From positions 2,135,001 to 2,199,000 of the forward strand of contig OX155952.1 of assembly GCA_944548615.1 (NCBI GenBank): a stretch of 64,000 nt of DNA, given 5' to 3'. The stretch comes from Micropterix aruncella. Lineage: Eukaryota; Arthropoda; Insecta; Lepidoptera; Micropterigidae. The notes under the pieces were generated by a model. That model saw nothing but the letters and a program-made list of their open reading frames with translations. It searched no databases and was not told the origin of the DNA. Shown piece by piece: positions 22,565 to 33,469 of the stretch (position 1 is the stretch's first letter; every line of letters begins with the position of its first letter). The translations under genes were made by a program, and so were the position numbers.

Positions 22565-23950
22565 TTATCGCGGATCCGTGCACTAAGAAAATTATAACGA
22601 TGTGATACACGGAAATACACATGTTCAACAAGGATTACGTATATAACTCGGACTGTGGTCCTTACGTATGAATTAACATGACGCGTAACGGTGTCGGCGT
22701 GTCGGTTGTTAGCGTGTCGCAATATTGAAACATAATGTAATTTCATTTACGACTCGACCTTAGAATCTCGCTTCTGACATGACAGCATGCAGTAGTATAC
22801 GTACGTACTCGGACACTGCGAGGCACTAGAGATTCATTTAAGTAGAGCTTGTTATGCGTTGCGTATAGTTAGGAAAACACTGAGTGAATTAGAAACGAGG
22901 AGTATTTATTTTTCCTACTTTGAATCGATACTGAGCTACGCCATTAACGATCTGGGGAAACTGTTACGCTTGTCACAGGTAACCCTTATTTATCCTACAG
23001 AAAAGAGCATTACGGATTATCGCCAACGCTAAACATAGAGAAACATGTAGACCTATTTTTAAAAGATTGAAAATCATGATTCTCACATCACTTTACTTAC
23101 CTATATATGTTATTAATAGATTTTTACACCGAAAAAGAAAGTCACGTAAAATTTAAAGATATACATAACAAAAACGCAAGATACAAGAATAATTTTATTC
23201 TACCATACGTGATTTTAAACGCTGCTAGGCTAGGTACCCAATTCTCAGGGCCTTATTATTTTAACGGCCTACCATGTAACATACAAGACAATAGCAACCT
23301 CAGAACGTTCCAAAAACTTTAAAGGATTTTTAAAACAAATACGTTTTACTCTATTGAGGAATTTATAAATTTTACAAAATGACTTTTTTTACTGCCCTAT
23401 TATTTTAATATGATGCGTATACTGATTATTTCATTTGTTGATTGTTTTAGCTTGAATTAATTATTTTATTGATTGTTTTAGTTATTGGTATCTTATATTT
23501 AAATATAATTACAATTTATTTAGATTCTTCTTGGACAAAACATTATAAAAATTAGTTTGATTGATTATCTGATTATTGATGATTATTGATTTTGTTTGAT
23601 CATTTCTGATATTGATTATTTTAATTGTTGATGGTTTTAGTTTTACTGCTTGTTGTTTGCGCCTTATATAGCTTCTACTTCATGAAGTTTCTTCTAAAAC
23701 GAAATGATGTATGCTCTCTGGGCAGTTTGTTACTTAAACATTGTATATTTTTTTTAATAATTCACACAATAAAGAACTTGAACTTGAACTTGAACATAAA
23801 TCATTTTGAAACTGTATTATACTGTTATTTCAATGTTGATATATATAATCGAGTAATGGTGTTTCAACAAAATTCCTAGAAATTCAACAAAATTACGATT
23901 GAAACATCGTTATTCTGTATAAAACCGTAATAACAAAATGGCTCAAACAA
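22565..23950 (-). repeat. dispersed repeat split by the LINE at 22748-23795
   Basis: Minus-strand segments 23950-23805 (ATAACGATGTTTCAATCG and others) and 22747-22565 (CACAGTCCGAGTTATATACG) match successive parts of 53920-54180 on the plus strand. The class is unknown; the TATATA-containing block could be an LTR promoter, but this is speculative. Confidence 0.55.
22748..23795 (+). pseudogene. 5'-truncated LINE with (ACTTGA)n tail
   Basis: Coding remains at about 22880-23326 include YFSYFESILSYA, ILQKRALRIIANAKHRETC, RPIFKRLKIMILTSLYLP and a C-terminal YYFNGLPCNIQDN and LRTFQKL. This is the end of an RT ORF2. The 3' UTR follows, with AATAAA at 23768 and three TTGAAC units to 23795. The flanks on both sides (22565-22747 and 23805-23950, minus strand) are consecutive parts of the repeat at 53920-54180, so the LINE inserted into a copy of that repeat. 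Confidence 0.75.
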
Positions 23951-23997
23951 TAATTATCAATCATCAATCAAGCAAGAATCAATCCAATGTTTTTTTC

Positions 23998-24345
23998 AGT
24001 GTGGCGCACGTTGCCCGTCAAGCGCACTCGGGATCGGGTGGCCAACAGATTGTTTCTATGGATAGGTGACGCAAGGTCAACAGCTACCCCTATATCTTGG
24101 AAAACGTACGTCTCCAGACGGTGACACGGCTAAGTTCCGCCCGAGGTGTTCCCCCGATTCAGCACGTGATCCCAATTTTCTACGACTGCAGGTTGTAGCT
24201 ATTTGCAAAGTTCACAGCTGCCCGGACAGGTTAAGTCCCTCTTCGGAGAGGCTACCGGATGTGGGAGCTGAACCGTGAGTTAGGCCCACCTAAGAAACAC
24301 AAGCAGGTCATCAGGCCCAAGCTGCATGGAACCATTAGAAACCAT
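23998..24345 (+). repeat. R675 dispersed repeat, copy f (3' half, subfamily B)
   Basis: It covers the 3' half, with CACTCGGGATCGGGTGGCCAA, CTACGACTGCAGGTTG, CTTCGGAGAGGCTACCGG and the subfamily B ending GGAACCATTAGAAACC. Copies k, o and q share this ending. Confidence 0.75.
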
Positions 24346-25350
24346 AAGATGAGGTATAGTAACACTAAATCTATAGCAGGTGTTTTAAAGTATCTTCTTC
24401 ATTTTTATACAGACTCGGGCCATAGACGCAATCGCTATAATCCAATAACGAGATGATCAATGCATTAACTGCTAGGTTTCGGACCCTGACGCTGAGAGCG
24501 ACTAGTATTCTTTGACGACAAGTCCCTGAGACGAGAGAAACCCCGATTGACTCTTTTGCTGATCATTGATTATATAGCGTATTAAATTGCCTAACGTTGT
24601 ACTACGATTTGGCAATCAGGATTTTACCACGAAACGCAACGTGTAGAACACGCATAGTTCCAAAAAAATATTGATCTTCTGTTATTTTGTTCAATATGGT
24701 GACTTTCGTGGTATAACAGTATGGCGTCGTACTGCAGGTAGTACTCTAAACACGCCTATATGGCATAAAATAATAATATAATAAAAATGTAATGTAATCA
24801 CAGGTTTTAAAAAAAAATATTATTTACTAAAAGATTATTTACTAAAAGTAATAATGTGATACGTAATAATTACGCACTTTAATATTTAGATAGACTACTA
24901 GATGGCATTCTATCCATCAGCATTATTTATTTCATGTAATTAGCCTATATGATTATGATCGGTATTTTTATGATAGGTATTTTTGTGATAGGTATTTTTA
25001 TGATAGGTATTTTTGAAATATTATTCGGACACTGACTTAGACTAAACGCATTGACATATCAATGACCTAGTTTTTAGATTAATGATTAATTTGTACCTAC
25101 CTTGACGTATGTATATTAGTAGTATTTTTTATATTATTAGATACTTAAATTTATTTTTAAAATTTATGCACAAGCCATTAATTACTTGGTACGCTTGTCT
25201 TAGTACGGGCTTAGGCCCAAAAAAAAATAGTTATAGTTAATAGTTAGGCGGCATTGATCTAAAGAAATACTGGGCTGCGGTACCTACTCTGTTTAGTGCT
25301 ACTATTTACAATGAAGCCTCTAGTGATAATGTATTATTGTACTGTAGTTT
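24346..25350. other. unassigned AT-rich sequence
   Basis: Apart from the 15-bp tandem repeat I see no gene or known repeat here. A stretch near 25085-25245 (TTGTACCTACCTTGACGTAT and an A-run) may be another LINE 3' UTR. Confidence 0.3.
24957..25015 (+). repeat. short tandem repeat, unit TGATAGGTATTTTTA (15 bp, about 4 copies)
   Basis: Four consecutive 15-bp units differ by one or two bases. It is non-coding and inside AT-rich sequence. Confidence 0.8.
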
Positions 25351-25605
25351 AGTTTAGGGAGCTCATGGGCCCTGTTGCACTAAGACTCCAGTTGGATAGG
25401 GTCGGTCAAACGCACGGGTCAACACCCATCCGGCGGCCTCCACGCAGCAGTGCGAGCCAGGGTAGGACGCTGGCTTGCGGGCCAGTCTCCCTTAGAAGTC
25501 AACCTTCGGGCGCTCTTGGACGGTTTGCGCACCTTGCGGCGTCAGCCAATCGATTGTGCATTCCGACTAACAGCCGGAGGAGTCTGGAAAGAGCAAAAGG
25601 GGTTT

Positions 25606-25765
25606 TTTAATTTTTATTTATTTATTTAAGAATTAATTACTATAAAACATTGATTAGCTTACAAAAATAACAGGAACCGAATGGCAAATTCTGTCACCCA
25701 ACTGGGATTAGCCCCTTTTAGGGTGGACAGGACTCTAATATTACAATCAAGTTTGCTTGATTGTT
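25606..25765 (-). mobile_element. LINE 3' UTR insertion in R675 copy g
   Basis: The minus-strand sequence carries AGAGTCCTGTCCACCCTAAA, CAGTTGGGTGACAGAA and an (AAAT)n tail at the left edge. It is the same 3' UTR family as 52680-52975 and 62146-63110. R675 sequence continues on both sides. Confidence 0.75.
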
Positions 25766-25810
25766 GTTAATCTTACGGCAACTACTCTTGAAACGATCAT
25801 TTGGCCACCC

Positions 25811-28791
25811 GTTAGTTAGTTAGTTATACTGGGCGTTCCTCCGCAAGTCGACATCCAGTGTGCCTATTTTGCGTGTAACGGGGGTAGCTCTATTCCACCC
25901 ACCCCAGTTCCTCTACGAAAGCCAGCAGGGCTTTCAGGTTTCCTGCTGCCTCGCGCAGGGTGCCTGGAGTCCCAAGGTGTTTTGTCCTGTATACTTCTAC
26001 CTGTTTACAATCTAGCAGAATGTGTTTTGTGGTTTCTTCCGCCTCCATGCATGCTCTGCACATAGGGCTATTCGTTCCGCCCATGTTGAAGAGGTGTTTG
26101 TTTAGTGTGTTGTGTCCTGTTATCAGTCCCACTAGTTTGCGTAGTTGGGGCCTTTTTGTCCTTAGAAGTGTTTTGGTAAGTTTGTGGTTGTATTCCACTA
26201 CTATTTCTTTGGTTTGTCTGCAGGTGTCTATCTCTTTCCAGTGTGTTTGATGTAGTTGTTTGTAGTGGTTGTCAAGTTGGTTGTTTATGTGCGAGTAGGG
26301 TAGGGGCACGATAGGTTCGGGTCCGTATGCCGGTGTGTCTGAGCCCTTACGGGCTAGTTCATCCGCAGCATCGTTTCCTCTTGAGTTACTGTGTCCCTTG
26401 ATCCATTTCAGTGTCACCTTATTGCCTTTTCCGCATACCTCGAGGAGGCTTTGGTGGCATTCGTATATGAGCCCAGATGTAAATCTATCGCTTCCCAGTG
26501 CCTGTAGCACTGACCTGCTGTCCGATAGAATACATATGTTTTCGTGTTTTAGCTGCCGCTGTTTCACTGCGTTGCAAGCTTCTATTATTCCCATACATTC
26601 TGCTTGGAATACTGTGTTGTGTGCTCCGAGTGGTTTGGAGATGTGTATATTTAGGTCTTCCGAGAAGACACCACATCCTGTACCTTTGTTGGTTTTTGAT
26701 CCATCTGTGTAGATTCTTAGGTCCGTTTGATTCAGTGCTTCTTTTGAGTCTTCTGTTAATGATATGGCATATTCTTTCCAGAAGATCATAGTTTTGGGTT
26801 TTCTGTCGATTGCCGCATCCAGCATTGGAAAGCTTGACAGTATATTATCATATATATTCATGTGCGGTGTTTTATATTTGGTCCATAAGTTTAGATTCTT
26901 TAGACGAGTAGCCGTTGCGGCTGCTTCTTTTTGTATATGTAAGTGTAGTGGTAGAAGCCCTAGCATGATTTCCAGCGCCGCTGTCGGAGTTGTTCTCATG
27001 CAGCCGGTCGCTGCTATACATGCTAGCCTTTGCACTTTCTGTAATTTGTTGATTGCAGTAGTAAGTTGGGTGCGGGGCCACCATACTACAGCTCCGTAGC
27101 TTATCATTGGTATTATTATCATTTTGTACAGCCACAGTATAATGTGTGGGGCTAGTCCCCATTTCTTGCCCACCATTCTTCGGCATTGCCAGAAGGCGAC
27201 TGTTGCTTTGTTTAGTTTGTTTTCTAGGTGTTTATTCCAGTTTAGTTTTTCGTCCAAAGTTATTCCTAGGTACTTTACTTCTTTAGAGAGCGTTAGTCTG
27301 GATCCAAACAAGGTTGGCATTTTGTATGTACCCAATTTCCGTTTATGTGTGAAGAGAATGGTGTCGGTCTTTTTTGGATTTACCGATAGGTCATTCTCCT
27401 TGCACCATTTCTCTACTATTTTCAAAGCTGTTTGTGTAAGGTCGCACAATGTGCTTGTTACTAGTCCGTTGATCATTATTACTAGATCATCTGCATATCC
27501 TATTGTTAGGAAATGATTGTTGTTTAGTTTTGTTATCAGGTCGTTTATTACCAGGTTCCATAGAAGTGGCGAGAGTACACCTCCTTGTGGGCATCCTCTC
27601 ATCACGAGCGCCTGGTGATTTTGGTTTTCAGATAGCCTGATGATTCTCTTTCTTAGCATGTTCATTATCCATTCTGTAATCAATGGTTCGGTTTGATGTC
27701 TGTTTAGAGCTTGTTGAATGCTACTGAAATTTGTCTTGTCGAACGCTCCTTCTATGTCGATGAAGGTGCCTAGGCAGGAGTTTTTCCTTGCTAGTGCAGT
27801 TTCTATGTTGTTTACAACGGCATGCAGTGCTGAATCTGTCGATTTGCCTTGTGTGTATGCGTGTTGGTTCGGGTGAATACCTATGTTTTTAAGTGCTGTA
27901 TCCTTCAGTTCTCTGTCACATAGTCTTTCTAGTGTTTTTAGCATGAAGGAGGTAAGGCTAATGGGTCTGAAAGATTTCGGGTCTGCGTAATCAGTTTTCC
28001 CTGGTTTTGGTAGAAAGATCACCTTTACTTCTCTCCATTTCTGTGGAATGTATCTAAAGGCGATGCAGCTACATAGTATGCTTGCTAGTTGTTCGATAAG
28101 TTTGTCTCCTCCCCATTTTAGGAGGGCTGGGTATATTCCATCTAGTCCTGGTGATTTGAAGTTGTTGAAACTGTTCGTTGCCCAGGCTGTTTTGGTCCGT
28201 TCCGTTATATGCTCCGCTATCTTCCACTCGTTTTCGGTCGGATGATAGTTTTCTGTTTGTACGTCCCATTCTTGTTTGTCAACTACTCTGCAACCTGGGA
28301 AGTGCGTTTCCACCAGTAGACTTTCGGTCTCAGCCGGGTTACTAGTGGTGCTGTTGTCTTTCCTTCTCAGAGTGCCCAGTAATTGTTTTGGTTGATCGGC
28401 CATGATCTTCCTTGTTCTATTTGCTTGGGTAATTGTGGATATATTGTCGCAGAAGTTCCTCCATGAGGCTGATCTTCTGTGTCTTATTCTCTTTTTGTAT
28501 TCTGATTTGGTTGTTTTGTATTTGTCCCAGTCTTCATCAGATTTTGTGTTCGTAGCTCTGTTTAGCTGTTTCCTCATTTTTTTTCTTAGGCGTTCCAACT
28601 CTGGACCCCACCAGCTACTGTTATTGCATTTTCCAGTAGTTGATGGTGTCGATAGTGGGCATGTGTTTTCGTAGCAGTCAATTATGTTTTTTGTGAGTGA
28701 CTTTACCTGTTCCTCTAACTCTACTGTGTTGTTTGGTCTGTGTGTTTTTGTGTTGCTTTCTATTTTACCTGCGAGAAGTTCCTTATACGCC
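25811..28791 (-). mobile_element. non-LTR retrotransposon, 5'-truncated, (TAAC)n tail
   Basis: The insertion is bounded by a 10-bp duplication TTGGCCACCC at 25801-25810 and 28792-28801. Its minus-strand 3' end is four TAAC units (25811-25826), the kind of tail left by target-primed reverse transcription. It is 2981 bp long and lacks the 5' UTR, ORF1 and endonuclease region. The near-intact coding frame suggests a recent insertion relative to other LINE remains here. Confidence 0.88.
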
Positions 28792-28895
28792 TTGGCCACC
28801 CGATTCCGGGTGAAGAGCCGGGCAAAGGATGCCGTGGCCCGCGATAGATTCGGTAGACACTGTATCACCGCTACGTAAGGGAGAGGACCGCGCAA
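25890..28895 (-). CDS. LINE ORF2 fragment: reverse transcriptase + RNase H (chimeric N-terminus)
   Basis: The open frame is 1001 codons. Residues 1-35 come from the host R675 repeat, and LINE sequence starts at about residue 36 (28791). The RT domain includes SFRPISLTS (309-316), the aspartate in FIDIEGAFDK (D380), GCPQGGVLSPLLWN and GYADDL (466-471). A thumb region with KYLGITLDEKLNW follows. An RNase H domain spans about 726-848, with YTDGSK (D730), AECMGI (E766), LSDSRS (D791) and KGHSNSRGNDAADE (D842). A CCHC-like CRAC...H...C motif closes the protein. RNase H with this RT type fits the I/LOA/R1-related groups; the clade is uncertain. No endonuclease remains and there is no native start, so it is a dead-on-arrival copy. 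Confidence 0.88.
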   Translation of the reverse strand: MRGPLPYVAVIQCLPNLSRATASFARLFTRNRVAKAYKELLAGKIESNTKTHRPNNTVELEEQVKSLTKNIIDCYENTCPLSTPSTTGKCNNSSWWGPELERLRKKMRKQLNRATNTKSDEDWDKYKTTKSEYKKRIRHRRSASWRNFCDNISTITQANRTRKIMADQPKQLLGTLRRKDNSTTSNPAETESLLVETHFPGCRVVDKQEWDVQTENYHPTENEWKIAEHITERTKTAWATNSFNNFKSPGLDGIYPALLKWGGDKLIEQLASILCSCIAFRYIPQKWREVKVIFLPKPGKTDYADPKSFRPISLTSFMLKTLERLCDRELKDTALKNIGIHPNQHAYTQGKSTDSALHAVVNNIETALARKNSCLGTFIDIEGAFDKTNFSSIQQALNRHQTEPLITEWIMNMLRKRIIRLSENQNHQALVMRGCPQGGVLSPLLWNLVINDLITKLNNNHFLTIGYADDLVIMINGLVTSTLCDLTQTALKIVEKWCKENDLSVNPKKTDTILFTHKRKLGTYKMPTLFGSRLTLSKEVKYLGITLDEKLNWNKHLENKLNKATVAFWQCRRMVGKKWGLAPHIILWLYKMIIIPMISYGAVVWWPRTQLTTAINKLQKVQRLACIAATGCMRTTPTAALEIMLGLLPLHLHIQKEAAATATRLKNLNLWTKYKTPHMNIYDNILSSFPMLDAAIDRKPKTMIFWKEYAISLTEDSKEALNQTDLRIYTDGSKTNKGTGCGVFSEDLNIHISKPLGAHNTVFQAECMGIIEACNAVKQRQLKHENICILSDSRSVLQALGSDRFTSGLIYECHQSLLEVCGKGNKVTLKWIKGHSNSRGNDAADELARKGSDTPAYGPEPIVPLPYSHINNQLDNHYKQLHQTHWKEIDTCRQTKEIVVEYNHKLTKTLLRTKRPQLRKLVGLITGHNTLNKHLFNMGGTNSPMCRACMEAEETTKHILLDCKQVEVYRTKHLGTPGTLREAAGNLKALLAFVEELGWVE

Positions 28896-29469
28896 GCGAC
28901 TGTGCTCAAGCGCGCGGTCCTGTAACCAGTCAGGAGGCAGGAGGTATCCTGATGGTTAATTCCAGAAGGAGATATCCTTCCAAACTGGTAGTCAGGGGGT
29001 GAGGCTGCCTGCTGGGGACTCTGACGGGAAAGGGGCGTAACTAGACAGTGGATTATTTTTCGTCCCAAGTCTTCTGCGCTCACCTCACGGGAGACAGAAC
29101 GATCCAATCGTTAAAACATCCTGAGGTGTCGGGTTCGCCCGTTGTAGGTGTCAGCTCTAGTTGCACTGTAGTTTGAAAAATGCGCTTTTCTTTAAATAAA
29201 TTTAAAATACAAATAAATATTTTAAAAATGCGATATATGACACTGATAAAGTTGTTATTGTTATTATTGATTAAATTATCAGATTTTTGTATTCAATGAG
29301 TTTTAAAAAAAAAAACTATTCATTATGAATGTTATAACAGATGGCCAAGTAAACCTCGGTATTAAAATAAATACCAAGGTTTCGTTCTGAAGAAACTAAC
29401 GAAATTGACGATTAATTTACTAAAATCATAAAATGCATAATTGACGAATAATACTATATAACTCATCTT

Positions 29470-29880
29470 TTACTCACATTTTAAATTATATACATTTCAT
29501 ATTTATCGGCGGAATTTTGATTATTCCTTGATTTTTCATTTTTTCTTTATTTATTATATTTTTGGTGAATTATTTTTATTTGTGCTTTTCTGCTGTTAGT
29601 CGTACTTATACGGTCTGTTTCGATTATTTCATGTTATATCTTTTTTTTAAATGTTATTTCAAGCCATTTAATGAACATTACGAATTATTATTTCATTTGA
29701 TTTAGATATTATATGTAGGCAAAGCAGTGAAATAATATCATTAATTAATAAGAAATAAGTAAATTTGTCAATCTGTTACAATAACAGGTAATTGTGAGAG
29801 ACATAATGTATCATGCATTATCACCATAAATGTAACACCACAATTTCGGACAATTAATATATTTCTATTTATATTTCTAT
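29470..29880 (+). repeat. AT-rich dispersed repeat, copy 1
   Basis: It matches 47185-47640 nearly base for base in places. Shared anchors are TATACATTTC, TTTGATTATTCCTTGATTTT, AACAGGTAATTGTGAGAGAC and CACAATTTCGGACAAT. It is non-coding and the class is unknown. Confidence 0.7.
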
Positions 29881-30104
29881 AAAAAAAATTGTGGAAATAA
29901 TTTGTAGCCTTTGCTTCCTTTGAACACCTTTCTCTATTTTATCTGTGCTTATATTAGTCGTATCGTTGTTTCTCAAACTTTATCAGTTATCAATCAATGC
30001 CTTGCTGCTTCGATAACACCATCCATAATTTACAACGTGGAATTTAAATTGCGCAAAATAATTTAAGGGGTTCTCTCATTAAATACATCATGAAAATATA
30101 TTTT

Positions 30105-30690
30105 TTAAGCTATTGCATAGCTTTTATCGCGGGCCTAGGCCAGCGCGGCGACCGAATGAAGAAATTTCTTAACGAAAATTAATGATTTTAAACTGATAAT
30201 TACGTCTAAACGAGTACTGCTTACGATTCGAAAAAATATATGTTAAACAAGAACATTTGCCTCATATTCTCAGCTTTGAATATTTTAGATTTTGTTTATA
30301 TTACATAGTGTAATTAATTTGTGAAATTAGGTCTAACCGAACACAAAAACGACTACTACACAAATACTATTAGGCGTACGATTATGAAACCTGCACCATT
30401 TTAAAGATAATTTAATTATCTATCTTTTAATCTACGTTTTTTTTCGAATAATCCGTTTTTTTTGCTTTATCGATTAAAAATTCGTGCGCGGCGCTCTATC
30501 GGAAGACTTTTAAATTATTCCGAATCATTTGCTTTCGCAGCCGTAAATGATTCGGAATAATTTCAACGTTTTCCGATAGAGCGCAGTTATCTGATATCAG
30601 AAATAAATAAAATAAATAAATAATTTTAATTCCATAAATTGTTAAAAATGCTATGCAATAGCTTTACCGCGGCAGTCCCCGAGTGCCACA
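30105..30690 (-). repeat. H600 hairpin-rich element, copy 1
   Basis: On the minus strand it starts GTGTGGCACTCGGGGACTGC and ends GCTATGCAATAGCTTAA. It contains the family's internal hairpin. Together with copy 2 it forms an inverted repeat of about 590-bp arms separated by 283 bp. Confidence 0.85.
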
Positions 30691-30973
30691 CCTATTTTTT
30701 TGTTTTTATTCGATAAAATAAAGTACCAAAATAATCCAAAACTATTCGTGTGTCACACTTTATTATTAAATTTGTTTTTTTTTTTACTTTTTCTAATGAA
30801 TAACAAAAAATGTGATATATTTAACGGGTAGAATCACGCTTTAAAATTTTGTGTGCAATTTAAATTTCACGATGTGTATCCAAATTAACCTATTCAGTAT
30901 AGAATAGATTAGAATAGAATAATTTTATTGTGCTATAAAAACATTACAAAAAAAAAAAAAAAAAAAAAAATTC

Positions 30974-31580
30974 GTGTGGCACTCGGGGACTGCCGCGGTA
31001 AAGCTATTGCATAGCATTTTTAACAACTTATGCAATTATATTTATTTATTTATTTTATTTTTTCTGTTATCAGATAACTGCGCTCTATCGGAAAACGTTG
31101 AAATTATTCCGAATCATTTGCGGCTGCGGGAGCAAATGATTCGGAATAATTTAAACGTCTTCCGATAGATTGCCGCGCACGGATTTTATTCGATAAAGCA
31201 AAAAAAACGGATATTATTCTTTTCTTTGACTATTCGAAAAAAATCGTAGATAAAAAGATAGATAATTAAATTATTTTTTAAATGGTGCAGGTTTCATAAT
31301 AATACGCCAGATAGTATTTGCGTAGTAGTCGTTTTTGTGTTCGGTTAGACCTAATTTCACAAATTAATTACACTATGTAATATAAACAAAATCTAAAATA
31401 TTCAAAGCTAAGAATATTAGGAAAATGTTATTGTTTAACATATATTTTTTTCGAATCGTAAGCAGTACTCGTTTAGACGTAATTATCAGTTTAAAATCAT
31501 TACTTTTTGTTAAGAAATTTCTTCATTCGGTCGCCGCGCTGGCCTAGGCCCGCGATAAAAGCTATGCAATAGCTTAAAAA
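30974..31580 (+). repeat. H600 hairpin-rich element, copy 2
   Basis: This full-length copy runs from GTGTGGCACTCGG to AGCTATGCAATAGCTTAAAAA. Its termini share AAGCTATTGCATAGC in inverted orientation, suggesting a MITE-like element. The internal hairpin arms lie around 31080-31170. A 64-codon frame inside it is not a gene. Confidence 0.88.
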
Positions 31581-31583
31581 GAC

Positions 31584-33376
31584 GTGTGGCACTCGGGGAC
31601 TGCCGCGGTAAAGCTATTGCATAGCATTTTTTAACAACTTATGCAATTATAATTATTTATTTATTTTATTTATGCAGTATTTTTTTTCTTTTATATTAAT
31701 TCAAGTTTTTTCTTTGATATTAATTCAAGTTACACTTTTTGAGCCTGGTGACCGATAAGAAAACAATTTTAGAATTTCGTATCTACATAATTAATAAAAT
31801 CCAACTTTTGTTTTCATTGATAGCCAATGATTTTCACAGTCGTGTCCAGTGTCTTTAGCATATTTTTTTGAAATTCGTGTGGGCTGAAAATTTCTGCTGG
31901 AAAACTAGGGTCAAAATAAAAATAAAAATTCAAATGTCATAATGTCTAGTTCGAAATTCGAAGTAGAATATTAAGTTCGAAATTTGAAGTAGAATGTCAA
32001 GTTCGAAATTCGAAGTAAAATGTCAAGTTCGAAATTCGAAGTAAAATGTCAAGTTCGAAATTCGACGTAGAATTTCAAGTTCGAAATTCGAAGTAGAATA
32101 TCAAGTTCGAAATTCGAAGTAGAATATCAAGTTCAAAATTCGAAGCACAATTTCAAGTTTGAAATTCGAAGTACAATTTCAAGTTTATTCGAAGAAGTAC
32201 AGTCGAAATAGCATTCCAAGTTCGACATTAGAAGTAGTAGAAATTAGAAAAGAAAAGAAGGATTCAAAACTGACAAATTTAAAAAAAAGACTGTCTACCT
32301 ACAGCGTCATAGAGTCGGTCAGTGAGTCAGATATGCGCTTAACTATGTTATAAGTAGAATTATTATGATTACTACTAGATTTTTGGCTAAAAACCACAAA
32401 ATGATCTTATTGCCACAAATACAACCCCCTCCAACCAAAGTATAATTTACGTCATACTACGAAAATCACGAATGAAATTTTGTCGCTTTATGAATGAATT
32501 TAGCAAATCGACGGTTCAACTTATAGTTATGTGTAGGTACTTTTACCCGCAGGTTTCATATAGAAATCCACCCTAAATCGATTTTCAAAATCAATATTCA
32601 AGTTTGATCTAACAGTAATCACGTCAGTTTAGGAAATAAAAGACGTATTTTATTTTAAAAGTGTTAATTAGTTAACTTGTTGCACGAAGCCTATTCGTCT
32701 AGTCACCCCAATGTGACGTCAGGCAAGGAACGTCAGAGCAGACAAATGGTAATAATATACACGTAATAATACACGTTACTTACCTTAATAATTTTCATTT
32801 TTCGGATTACTATATAGCCTATGACACTCACAAATAACGTGGCTTCTGTTGGTAAAAGAATTTTCTAAATCGGTTCAGTAGATCCAGAGATTACTTCCTA
32901 CAACGTCACAAACTTTACCTCTTTATAATATCAGTATATATATATCAGAAAACTGCGCTCTATCGGAAAACGTTGAAATTATTCCGAATCATTTGCGGCT
33001 GCGGAAGCAAATGATTCGGAATAATTTAAACGTCTGCCGATAGAGCGCCGCGAATATAGCGCCACGAATGTTATTCGATAAAGCAAAAAAAACGGACATT
33101 ATACTTTGACTATTCGAAATTCGTAGATAAAAAGATGGATAATTAAATTATCTTTAAAATGGTGCAAGTTTCATAATAATACACCAGATAGTATTTGCGT
33201 AGTAGTCGTTTTTGTGTTCGGTTAGACCTAATTTCACAAATTAATTACACTATGTAATATAAACTTAATCTAAAATATTCAAACCTAAGAATATTAGGAA
33301 AATGTTCTTGTTTAGCATATATTTTTTTCGAATCGTAAGCAGTACTCGTTAAGACGTAATTATCAGTTTAAAATCA
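31584..33376 (+). repeat. H600 copy 3, split by a 1.27-kb insertion
   Basis: Bases 31584-31672 are the H600 5' end, starting three bases after copy 2. Bases 32945-33376 are the middle part, from the hairpin to TTTAAAATCAT. The sequence between them (31673-32944) is unrelated and contains the minisatellite. The H600 3' end is missing. Confidence 0.75.
31948..32183 (+). repeat. minisatellite, 26-bp unit, about 9 copies, palindromic core
   Basis: The unit is AAGTTCGAAATTCGAAGTAG plus a variable AATNTC end. Each unit holds the near-palindrome TTCGAAATTCGAA. Units differ by one to three bases. The frame at 32159-32353 is a by-product. Confidence 0.9.
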
Positions 33377-33469
33377 TCGATATCTCCAGTAGGCCATTAT
33401 GTTGAAATGCAACAACTAAAGAATTAAAATTTAATATTAACTATGCCATAACGGCGGACAGGTATGACA

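Larger units (their letters stand above)
25351..29160 (-). repeat. R675 dispersed repeat, copy g, split by two retrotransposon insertions
   Basis: The repeat reads on the minus strand from CTAGAGCTGACACC (29160) to GGGCCCATGAGCTCCC (25357). It is interrupted by a LINE (25811-28791) and by a LINE 3' UTR (about 25606-25765). Flanking duplications TTGTACTGTAGTTT (25337-25350) and TTGCACTGTAGTTT (29161-29174) differ by one base. They mark the original R675 insertion site. This is one of three R675 copies with visible target duplications. Confidence 0.85.

Noticed and set aside
30974..31168. Two similar 64-67-codon frames (30974-31168 and 42771-42974) starting MWHSGTAAVKLLHSIF
   Set aside because: The frames lie inside the H600 repeat and span its hairpin. 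Their similarity comes from repeat identity, and the other copies do not keep the frame.
31948..32183. CRISPR-like array
   Set aside because: The 26-bp units are directly adjacent with no unique spacers, in a eukaryotic transposon-rich context. It is a minisatellite.
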